Source: JAAYCU01 sp964401335 (GTDB lineage Bacteria > Planctomycetota > Phycisphaerae > UBA1845 > PWPN01). From it: a stretch of 64,000 bases of DNA. This document shows positions 16,273 through 23,950 of the stretch, in pieces. The notes under the pieces were generated by a model. The model ran no database searches. It was not told where the DNA came from and worked only from the letters and a program-made list of their open reading frames with translations. Within the stretch, counting starts at the first letter, position 1. Each line of letters begins with the position of its first letter. The stretch covers positions 1-64,000 of the forward strand of contig CAYNYK010000002.1 in assembly GCA_964401335.1 (NCBI GenBank). The letters run 5' to 3'. Position numbers and translations under genes: made by a program.

Positions 16273-17859
16273 TCACTTCTTGGGCCAGCCGGTGCGCTGC
16301 AGCCACGCATCCAATTCGGCGGATAACTCAGCGCGCTTCGCGGCGCAGGCCGGTTCGTTGATCACGTTGCGGGTTTCGCCGGGATCCTCGGCCAGATGAT
16401 ACAAAAACTCCTGGTTGGGATAACGGACATATTTCCAGCCCTGGCCGCGGATCATGAAAGAACCCTTGGTACCCGGCTCGACCTTGCGCGCACCCGTGGG
16501 ATTCTGGGGGATGCGCTCGGAAAAGGAGTATTTACGCGCTGTCGAAGGATCGCGTTGGCCGGTCAGGAAAGGCACCAAACTCTGGCCCTGAATCTGCTCC
16601 GGGATCGGTTGCCCGGTCAGGTCCAACAGCGTGGGCATCAGATCGACCAGATCGACGGCCAGATCGCTTTTTTGCGGCTTGAAGCGTGCGGGATAGCGGA
16701 TCAACAGCGGGACGCGGACAATTTCATCGAAAAACGCGCTGGTACTTTTCCAAACCATCCCATGACCGCCGACCATATCGCCGTGGTCCGCGGTAAAAAC
16801 AATGATCGTATCATCCGTCACGCCCTGCTCATCCAGCTCTTTCAGAACGCGACCCACCTGATCGTCAATCAGCTTGACCGAGGCGTAGTAGATTCGCAGG
16901 AACTCACGTAACCCCGGCTCGCCGAGGTCCGCGACAATCCGACGCGACCATTCCTTTTCAAAACGCGGCTCCGGATTCTTCCAGTTGTCGGGCAGTTTGA
17001 TCTGGTCCGGATCGAACATCTCATAGTACGGCGAGGGAACCACGTTCGGATCGTGCGGCCAGACAAAGGAGCAGGTAATCATGAAAGGTTTATCCTGCCC
17101 GCTCACCGCCTGTATTCTCCGAACCGTCCGATCGGCGACCCGGACATCATACCATTGTTCCGGGGCGAGTTTCAGGCGGCCCATCTTGGCTATAAACTCG
17201 GCAAATTGTACATTTTTCCAACGATCACCCAGCGCGGCCACCGCCTCCCTCAGCGGTGGAGCAACCTCAACGGGCAAGGGTTGCCCGTACCAGCGCATCA
17301 AACCGGCCGGGTCGGTATCCTTCAACTCGGCAAACACATCCGCCATTTCCCGGGTGTAATCCCGACCGAGGTGGTATGTATCCGTGTAGTAGACCAGCGC
17401 TTCTCCGTACAGATGCCATTTACCGTAATGATGCGTGGCGTAACCGGCCGTATTCAGCAATTTCTCCGTGGTTACATCCTTATCCGTGAACCCCTCTAAT
17501 TTTTGTTTTCCCTTGCCGGGAGCGGTCCCGATATTCACCACAACCCCATGCGCGTGGGGATACAAACCTGTGACGATGGAGGCCCGTGAGGGCGAACAAA
17601 ACGGGGTGGGGCAGCAGGCCTCATCGAAGCGCACCCCTTCGCGGGCCAGCCGGTCGATGTTCGGCGTGGGCACCGGCCCGCCGTAGCAGCTCAAAACCGA
17701 GGCCGTGAGCTGATCGCACATCAGCACCAATACGTTGGGCTGCTTCTGAGCAGGGGTGTTTTCTTCGGCCAAAGCTCCAACTGAAAAGAAGGTCATAACA
17801 AAGGCCAGCACCAGCAAGACCGCTTTCCAAACCTGTAGTCGCCTGATAAGATTCAACAC
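16273..17859 (-). CDS. Secreted type I sulfatase (formylglycine-dependent)
   Basis: I use the GTG at 17859, which has AAAGGAG six bases upstream; the frame stays open to 17916. The 528-residue product has a signal peptide (about residues 10-31). The metal-binding Asp is in MCDQLTASVLSCYGG, and the activation motif Cys-Ser-Pro-Ser-Arg lies near residues 88-92 within the longer FCSPSRASIVTG signature. The Cys is converted to formylglycine by a separate enzyme. Later it has GKWHLYG and FTADHGDMVGGHG, typical of arylsulfatase-like hydrolases. It removes sulfate esters from a carbohydrate in the periplasm or outside. It follows the GH2 gene by 28 bp in one operon, pointing to sulfated polysaccharide as substrate. 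Confidence 0.93.
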   Translation of the reverse strand: MLNLIRRLQVWKAVLLVLAFVMTFFSVGALAEENTPAQKQPNVLVLMCDQLTASVLSCYGGPVPTPNIDRLAREGVRFDEACCPTPFCSPSRASIVTGLYPHAHGVVVNIGTAPGKGKQKLEGFTDKDVTTEKLLNTAGYATHHYGKWHLYGEALVYYTDTYHLGRDYTREMADVFAELKDTDPAGLMRWYGQPLPVEVAPPLREAVAALGDRWKNVQFAEFIAKMGRLKLAPEQWYDVRVADRTVRRIQAVSGQDKPFMITCSFVWPHDPNVVPSPYYEMFDPDQIKLPDNWKNPEPRFEKEWSRRIVADLGEPGLREFLRIYYASVKLIDDQVGRVLKELDEQGVTDDTIIVFTADHGDMVGGHGMVWKSTSAFFDEIVRVPLLIRYPARFKPQKSDLAVDLVDLMPTLLDLTGQPIPEQIQGQSLVPFLTGQRDPSTARKYSFSERIPQNPTGARKVEPGTKGSFMIRGQGWKYVRYPNQEFLYHLAEDPGETRNVINEPACAAKRAELSAELDAWLQRTGWPKK

Positions 17860-17887
17860 GATCTGCTCCTTTAATGATAACGCATGA

Positions 17888-20419
17888 TTATGGCACAACT
17901 GTTGGGATTGTGACAACCCCTTCTTTCAGGCCGGCGGACCTGGCCTTGAATACGATTTGACCGGATTCATCCGTCGATTGGATGATCGCCAGGCATCGGC
18001 CTTGGCGGGTTTCACGTTGCACGGCCTTGTAGCTTTCCAGGCTGTCGAGATCGCCGTTGTCCACGCCGATGATTTTTCCCGGCCCCTCGATATCAAACGT
18101 AATCAAATGTTCGGCGTCGGGTACCCGGTTCCCGGCCGCGTCGGTCACCATGGCCGTGATATGGGCTACGTCCCGGCCATCGGCTTTGAGGTTCGGCTGA
18201 TCCGAAACCAGCACGACCTTGGCCGGCGAGCCGGCGGTAATCACCTCATGTTCGGCCACTACCCGGCCGTCATGTCGCCCCACGACCTTGATCGAGCCGG
18301 GCTCGAAGGGCAACCGCCAATGCGGGATTCCGTTTACAAAATCCGCCGGCAGCCGTTCGCCCTGTGATCGCCCGTTGATGAACAATTCGACGTTGGGGCA
18401 ATTCGTGAACGCGGCCACCTTGAGCGATTTACCCTCGGGCCAATTCCAATGCGACGCCATCGGCGGCCATCCCCATTTCGGTTTGCGGAAATGCTCACAG
18501 GCGGATTCATCCAGGACCGCAAGATACACCATCGGCTCGTTGCTGTACCGGCTCTGCGTGTAATAGGACACCGGCTTGCGAAAGCCGCAGGTGTCGATCA
18601 GCCCGCTGGCCCAGCCGCGATTCGGCCACAAACCGGCCTCGCCCAGGTAATCGATGCCCGCCCACACGAACTGCCCGGCGACGTAATCATGCATGAGAAA
18701 TGTATGATGGGTCGGGGCAACGTCCTCGCCCACATTCAGATCGAGCAGGTCGTTCACGTACCACGGAAGCGTCTCGCTATCGATGATGATCATTTCCGGA
18801 TATTGCAGATGGTACAGGCCGTGCATCTGCGTCTGATAGTTAAGGCTCACCACGTCCATGAAATGGGCCATGAGCGAGGGTTCCTGCGGCGTATCCTGCT
18901 GACGCTGCATTCGATTGGGGCGCAGGGCGCAAGTCACCTTGCGCGTGGGCTCGACGCGATGGACGTAATCGACCAGTTGTTTAAGAATCCGCACGCCGGC
19001 GGGTACGTCGAAGGTTTGCTGGTCCACCTCGTTTCCCACGCTCCAGATCACCACCGAGGGATGGTTGCGATCCCGGCGGATAAAATCCCCCAGATCACGT
19101 TGCCAGATTTCAACAAAATCCCAGTAGATCTCACCCGTTTCGCGATCGGTGTACCGATTCCACTTGTCAAAGCACTCGTTATAGACGAGCAGCCCCATGC
19201 GATCGCACAGATCGAGCACGACCGGCGAATGTGGGTTGTGGGACAACCGCACCGCGTTGCAGCCCATCTCCTTGAGAATTTGCAGCCGTCGCTCCCAGAC
19301 CCGATCCGGCACCGCCGCCCCGAGGCAACCCGCGTCATGGTGGATACATACCCCTTTTATCTTGACGGGCGTACCGTTCAAAACGAAACCCTTTTCGACG
19401 TTGAATTCTACCGAGCGAACGCCGAAGGTCGTTTCATACACATCCCGCACAACGCCGGCTTCCACCAATCGGGTCACCGCACGATACAGGTGCGGATCGC
19501 GCAGGCCCCAAAGCCGTGGCCGCTCGATCGTGACCTCCTGTGTATGTTCGACGAACGCCGCCGGGATGCGCGACCGCGCGGGAATGGAAACCTCGCTGCC
19601 AACGAAAGCCACCGATTTGCCATGCTGGTTGAGAATTTCGGTTTCGAGACGGAATCGTCTTTCCCGCGCGGTGGCGTTGGCGATTTGCGTACAGAGGACC
19701 ACCCTGGCCGACTGTTCCGATATTTCCGGCGTGGTGATCGAGGTGCCCCAATGGGTTATGTAAAGGTCCGCCGTCGCGGTCAGCCAGACATGCCGATAGA
19801 TGCCGCTGCCGGTATACCAGCGTTCATGCGGTTGAGACTTGTTATTCACCCGAACGGCGAGCACGTTATCCCCGTCGGCCTTCAGCCACGGGGTCAAGTC
19901 ATATTCAAAACCGATGTAACCATTCGTCCGATGCCCGAGGTGATGGCCGTTGAGATACACATCGGAGTTCATGAACACGCCGTCAAACTCGATGAAGACA
20001 TTCTTACCCGCCCAGTCGACCGGCAACCGAAAGCTCTTGCGATACCAGCCGACACCGCAAGGGTAATAACCACCTGAATAGCCGGAGGGTTCGTCCTTCG
20101 AGGGAGCCAGTTCGATACTCCAGTCGTGAGGCAAATCCAATCCGCGCCAGGCGTGATCGTCCAATTGCGGCGACTGGCCGTCCTTCACGTCGCCCAGGAA
20201 AAACCGCCAATCCCGGTCGAAATTGATCCGCGCCCGAGGAGAGAGGTCGGTAGAGGACGGGTTCTCATGGTTCGTAGCGACGTAGGGCGGGCTATTGCCC
20301 GCCTGGCTTGACTGGTCTGCTACCGTAAGCGGCACCCATAACCAACCCATCAGCGCGATGAAAACCAACAAGGTCTTTCCCGGAATTCCATATTCTCGTG
20401 AGCCATGCGGCATGTGCAT
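17888..20419 (-). CDS. Secreted glycoside hydrolase family 2 protein (beta-galactosidase-like)
   Basis: The 843-residue product has an N-terminal signal segment (about 14-34), the sugar-binding jelly roll (about 65-220, including NFDRDWRFFLGD and LPHDWSIE), the immunoglobulin-like domain, and the TIM barrel (about 340-620). The predicted acid/base is Glu464 in VIWSVGNEVD and the nucleophile Glu549 in IIIDSET. The C-terminal domains (WPEGKSLKVAAFTNCPNVEL, AHITAMVTDAAGNRVPDAEH) match the DUF4982-type and Ig-like ends of long GH2 enzymes. The start has GGAG seven bases upstream. It opens the four-gene glycan operon and likely removes galactose, glucuronic acid or a related sugar. Confidence 0.92.
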   Translation of the reverse strand: MHMPHGSREYGIPGKTLLVFIALMGWLWVPLTVADQSSQAGNSPPYVATNHENPSSTDLSPRARINFDRDWRFFLGDVKDGQSPQLDDHAWRGLDLPHDWSIELAPSKDEPSGYSGGYYPCGVGWYRKSFRLPVDWAGKNVFIEFDGVFMNSDVYLNGHHLGHRTNGYIGFEYDLTPWLKADGDNVLAVRVNNKSQPHERWYTGSGIYRHVWLTATADLYITHWGTSITTPEISEQSARVVLCTQIANATARERRFRLETEILNQHGKSVAFVGSEVSIPARSRIPAAFVEHTQEVTIERPRLWGLRDPHLYRAVTRLVEAGVVRDVYETTFGVRSVEFNVEKGFVLNGTPVKIKGVCIHHDAGCLGAAVPDRVWERRLQILKEMGCNAVRLSHNPHSPVVLDLCDRMGLLVYNECFDKWNRYTDRETGEIYWDFVEIWQRDLGDFIRRDRNHPSVVIWSVGNEVDQQTFDVPAGVRILKQLVDYVHRVEPTRKVTCALRPNRMQRQQDTPQEPSLMAHFMDVVSLNYQTQMHGLYHLQYPEMIIIDSETLPWYVNDLLDLNVGEDVAPTHHTFLMHDYVAGQFVWAGIDYLGEAGLWPNRGWASGLIDTCGFRKPVSYYTQSRYSNEPMVYLAVLDESACEHFRKPKWGWPPMASHWNWPEGKSLKVAAFTNCPNVELFINGRSQGERLPADFVNGIPHWRLPFEPGSIKVVGRHDGRVVAEHEVITAGSPAKVVLVSDQPNLKADGRDVAHITAMVTDAAGNRVPDAEHLITFDIEGPGKIIGVDNGDLDSLESYKAVQRETRQGRCLAIIQSTDESGQIVFKARSAGLKEGVVTIPTVVP

Positions 20420-20849
20420 TGGACTGCTCCATATCAGGTATTATGAGAGGCCGCCACCATCCACGTACGTGCCGAGAAAGGATTCTCGGCACAGCGGGAA
20501 AGGGTTTTCGGCACAGCGGGCCCAACCATGTAACCTCTACCCGACAATGTTTGTTACGGCAAGCGAATGTGCCGAGAAAGGATTCTCGGCACAGCGGGCG
20601 GTTAAGAGCATGTCCCAAAAATTCCTCCGCCCCTGCCGGGGCGAGCAGGACGAGCCGGGATCTGTATCCATGGGTTCCGCGTTGGTCGGCTGCGCGGCCG
20701 CGCCGCTTCACCCGCGGTTACAAACCGGCGTTCCTTCGGAGCGAAAATCAAACCAACAGCCCCCGCTGTTTCCGTCGCAGCCACCTGTCGGAATGATCGA
20801 TGGATACCCCTTGTCGATACCTTTGCGACCCCTTAAACTGTTGGTCGGT
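20420..20849. other. Divergent intergenic region between the GH2 operon and the prenyltransferase gene
   Basis: About 430 bp without a convincing gene. The plus-strand frame is open across it, but the codons translate to low-complexity repeat sequence, so I treat it as non-coding. It contains the palindromic repeats at 20469-20592. A CATAAT on the minus strand about 30 bp before the GH2 start could be a -10 box, but no matching -35 is clear. The 20600-20790 segment shows nothing that I can name. Confidence 0.5.
20469..20592. repeat. Palindromic repeat, two full copies exactly 100 bp apart plus a partial copy
   Basis: GTGCCGAGAA and TTCTCGGCAC form a perfect 10-bp stem around AGGA at 20469-20492 and again at 20569-20592. 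Each copy is followed by AGCGGG. A third, partial copy (right arm TTTTCGGCACAGCGGG) lies at about 20505-20520. The element looks like a short dispersed REP/MITE-type hairpin present in several copies. Confidence 0.75.
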
Positions 20850-21752
20850 ATGGCTTATATCCGTCTGATTCGCCCGGCCCAATGGTTTAAGAACGTATTC
20901 GTTCTGGCCGCCATCTGTTTCGGCCGAAAGCTGGGCGATCCGCACGCCGTCGAAATGATTCTTGTCGCCTTTGCCGCTTTCTGTCTGGCCAGTTCCGCCG
21001 GCTACATCTTCAACGATATTCTGGACCGCGAGCGGGATCGGCTGCACCCGAACAAGAAGGACCGGCCACTACCCAGCGGAGCGGTTTCCGTACAGGCGGC
21101 GGTCTTCCTGACCGCCCTGCTCACCGTGGCCGCCTTTATCTTCTGCTATCCGCTGCGTGACACCGCTTTCCCCTATACCATCGCCGCTTATCTGTTACTG
21201 GTTCTGCTTTATAGCCTGATTTTGAAGCATTGCATGTTGCTCGACGTGATCACGATCGCCGTACTCTTCGTATTGCGGGCTCTGGGCGGGGCCCTGGCCA
21301 TCGAGGTTCAGGTTTCGCCCTGGTTGCTGATTTGTACATTCATGCTCAGTCTGTTTCTGGGGTTTGGCAAACGGCGCTGCGAAATCGCGGTCATCGGCAA
21401 CAGCGACGACTTGGGCGGTCACCGGCGGACGCTTCCACGGTATACACCGGAACTCCTGACCCACCTGCTCAGCACCTGCGGGGGCATCGCGGTCATTACC
21501 TTTCTGCTCTACACCCTGGATACGAGCGTCCATTCACCGTTCGGAGCCCATAAACAACATCTACTTTTCACCTTGCCATTGGTCATCTACGGCGTGTTCC
21601 GTTACGCGATGCTGATTGAGCTGGGCAAAGGCACCGGCCCAACGGAGTTACTCTTAAACGATCGCCCTTTGCTGGCGACCATCCTACTGTGGACGACAGC
21701 CTCGGTGGTAATTCTCTATAGCGAGACTATTCTCGAGTGGTTTTTCACGTAG
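20850..21752 (+). CDS. UbiA-family prenyltransferase, decaprenyl-phosphate phosphoribosyltransferase-like
   Basis: Residues from the ATG at 20850 match the start of DPPR-synthase-like UbiA proteins (YIRLIRPAQWFKNVFVLA). The Asp-rich prenyl-diphosphate site is in YIFNDILDRERDRLHPNK. Eight or nine hydrophobic helices follow, with the second motif region near FGKRRCEIAVIG. The product is 300 residues, the usual size. Family members transfer phosphoribose from PRPP to a polyprenyl phosphate to make the arabinose donor precursor, or act in other polyprenyl routes; which applies here is unclear. An in-frame ATG at 20793 is an alternative start. Neither has a strong Shine-Dalgarno, so the start is uncertain. 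Confidence 0.85.
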   Translation: MAYIRLIRPAQWFKNVFVLAAICFGRKLGDPHAVEMILVAFAAFCLASSAGYIFNDILDRERDRLHPNKKDRPLPSGAVSVQAAVFLTALLTVAAFIFCYPLRDTAFPYTIAAYLLLVLLYSLILKHCMLLDVITIAVLFVLRALGGALAIEVQVSPWLLICTFMLSLFLGFGKRRCEIAVIGNSDDLGGHRRTLPRYTPELLTHLLSTCGGIAVITFLLYTLDTSVHSPFGAHKQHLLFTLPLVIYGVFRYAMLIELGKGTGPTELLLNDRPLLATILLWTTASVVILYSETILEWFFT

Positions 21753-21861
21753 GTATTTTTCTGCCTGATCCTGGTTTATGAAAAACCGGTTAGTCCCGTA
21801 GCTAACTACCTGTCCGGACACTGTTTTCGCACCAAGGGCGGTGAGGTCATTCCGGAAAGGT

Positions 21862-21889
21862 TTGACTGCCGGACTGGTTGGAATAGAAT
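21862..21889 (+). promoter_or_regulatory. Candidate sigma-70 promoter for the histidine kinase gene
   Basis: TTGACT (21862-21867), a 16-base spacer and TAGAAT (21884-21889) lie about 130 bp before the GTG start at 22019. Both boxes match five of six consensus bases. The long leader fits the alternative hairpins just downstream. Confidence 0.5.
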
Positions 21890-21974
21890 TATTATGGTAG
21901 CTTATGGTGGACAGGTGACGCGTTTTGTCCGCTCGTCACATATCCTGCATTGATTTCATGGTGATGGAGTAAGC

Positions 21975-22014
21975 GGGTCGACTTATGTCAAGTAGGCCGA
22001 CCCCAGCAGGGGGT
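21975..22014 (+). promoter_or_regulatory. Possible translational switch: two mutually exclusive leader hairpins over the ribosome site
   Basis: Hairpin A pairs GGGTCGACTT (21975-21984) with AAGT (21990-21993) and CGACCC (21998-22003), with a four-base bulge. Hairpin B pairs ACCCC (22000-22004) with GGGGT (22010-22014) and buries the Shine-Dalgarno G-run. Both compete for the C residues at 22000-22003, so only one can form, and A leaves the ribosome site free. No known riboswitch class is recognised. Confidence 0.35.
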
Positions 22015-22018
22015 TTTT

Positions 22019-23683
22019 GTGGCCACGCTGTTCGTATTACAGGGTCCGGACAAAGGCCGCACGTTCCGCGCCGCCGACGGCCGGGTGGTCCTCGGACGCG
22101 AAAGTGATTCCGTGCCGTTGACCGATCGCACCATCTCGCGTCGACACGCCGAGGTCGTGCTGGAAAACGACGCCTGGATCATTCGCGACCTCAACAGCGC
22201 CAACGGCACCTATGTCAACGGCGAACGGCTGACCAAACCCGTCCGGCTCAAGCACGGCGATCAGATCAAGCTCGGGGCAACCTTGCTTATTTACGGAAGC
22301 GACCAGGTTTCCGAACGCATGAGTGGTTCGCAACTGGCCCGGGACATGATCGACTTCGAGGGGCGTAATACGAACATGGACTCGGCCATCCTGTCCACGG
22401 TTTCCAGCGACGATTCGATCATCATCGCCGGGCCGGAAGTGACCGAGGCAGCCCGCGCCTGGCGGGTGATGAGCGAGTTGATCTCGGCCATCGGCGTGAT
22501 TCTCGACCCGGAGGAACTGCTCGAACGGGTCATGGACGTGATCCTCGAGGAACTGCCCGTCGATCGCGGGTTCATTCTCTTGTACGACAGCAAGGGCGAG
22601 GAACTGGAACCGCACGTTATCCGCTATCGCCGGGGCACGCCGGCGCGCAAGCAGCGGATCACCACCAGCAAGCGGATTATCCAGCACGTGGTCGACCGTC
22701 GCGAATCCGTGCTGTGCACCAACGCGATGACCGACCAGCGATTTTCCAGCGAGGCCAGCGAGGACAGCATTCACCATTACGGACTGCGTTCGGTCATTTG
22801 CGCCCCGATCATCGTCCGCGACCTGCTGCTGGGCGTCATCCATATTGACTGCTCGGCCGCCGCCCACACCTATACCGAACAACAGCTTCGGCTCATGAGC
22901 GTGATCGGCCAGATGACCGGACTGGCCGCGCAGAACGCGCGTCTCGTCCAGCAACAGATGCGCACCGCCCGGCTCGCCGCCGTCGGCGAGACCGTGGCCT
23001 ATCTGTCCCACTCGATCAAGAACATTCTGCAGGGCATGAAGAGCGGGGCCGATCTGGTCGAACTGGGTATCGCCAAGGCCAGCCCCGAACCGCTTAACCG
23101 CGGCTGGGAGATCGTCAAGCGCAACCTCGAGCGCATCCTGCAATTGTCCATGAACATGCTGGCCTACAGCAAGAGCCGCCTGCCCAACCTCCAGCAGAGC
23201 AACCTCAACAAGCTGGTTGAGGACGCCGTCTCGCTGGCTCGAAGCCGGGCCGAGGACAAGAACGTCATGCTTCTGACCAAATACGAGGAGCAGCTTCCGC
23301 CTATCCCCGTCGATACCGAAGGCATGCACCAGGTCGTGTTGAACATCGTGGGCAACGCAATTGACGCGGTCGCCCCGAATACCGGCGTGGTCCATGTGGG
23401 CACGCAGTTCAACGCGGAGGAAGGGATTGCGGACATCATCGTTACCGACAACGGGCCGGGTATCGAGCCGGATAAAATCGAGGAAATCTTCGAGCCGTTC
23501 AAATCATCCAAAGGCCAGGCCGGAACCGGTTTAGGTCTGGCCGTCGCCCGCAAGGTGGTCAAGGAGCACCACGGCCGCATCGTCGTGGAAAGCACCCCCG
23601 GCGAAGGCACCACCTTCCGCGTTCGCCTGCCCGTGCAGGAATTGACTCATTGGAGCGAGGAAACCTATTCGACGTTGCAGTAG
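22019..23683 (+). CDS. FHA-GAF sensor histidine kinase
   Basis: This 554-residue cytoplasmic protein starts at a GTG with AGGGGG five bases upstream. Residues 1-95 form an FHA domain with the phosphothreonine-binding residues in GRESDS, SRRHAE and NGTYVNG. A GAF domain follows at about 150-310. The dimerisation helix has the phospho-acceptor His331 in YLSHSIKNILQG, and the ATPase domain has N (NIVGNAIDAV), G1 (VTDNGPGIEPDKIEEIFEPF) and G2 (GTGLGLAVARKVV) boxes. There are no membrane segments, so the signal must be cytoplasmic: a small ligand on GAF and a phosphothreonine partner on FHA. No response regulator lies nearby, making it an orphan kinase. Confidence 0.92.
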   Translation: MATLFVLQGPDKGRTFRAADGRVVLGRESDSVPLTDRTISRRHAEVVLENDAWIIRDLNSANGTYVNGERLTKPVRLKHGDQIKLGATLLIYGSDQVSERMSGSQLARDMIDFEGRNTNMDSAILSTVSSDDSIIIAGPEVTEAARAWRVMSELISAIGVILDPEELLERVMDVILEELPVDRGFILLYDSKGEELEPHVIRYRRGTPARKQRITTSKRIIQHVVDRRESVLCTNAMTDQRFSSEASEDSIHHYGLRSVICAPIIVRDLLLGVIHIDCSAAAHTYTEQQLRLMSVIGQMTGLAAQNARLVQQQMRTARLAAVGETVAYLSHSIKNILQGMKSGADLVELGIAKASPEPLNRGWEIVKRNLERILQLSMNMLAYSKSRLPNLQQSNLNKLVEDAVSLARSRAEDKNVMLLTKYEEQLPPIPVDTEGMHQVVLNIVGNAIDAVAPNTGVVHVGTQFNAEEGIADIIVTDNGPGIEPDKIEEIFEPFKSSKGQAGTGLGLAVARKVVKEHHGRIVVESTPGEGTTFRVRLPVQELTHWSEETYSTLQ

Positions 23684-23950
23684 GTAGCCCGGCGGAGATA
23701 AACCCAGTTTTCCGGCACCCCGCGGCCAATTACCCGCACCGACTTATCTATCTGCTTTCTTTATTTTTGCGCACCTGCACAGAATATTCTTCTTATCTTA
23801 CTTGAAATGCATTGGACGTAAGGATATGCTTCCCGTATGTCACTCGTGGACGGTCCACGAACGATCAATTTGATGGAATAATTCGCTGGCATAACTGACA
23901 GCGTACGACCTACGACGGAAACCGAGTCCCCTATCGAGAAGGAGAAGCTA

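Noticed and set aside
20295..20849. Long open frame upstream of the prenyltransferase
   Set aside because: The frame is open but crosses the palindromic repeats and encodes low-complexity sequence with no family match; UbiA homology starts near 20850.
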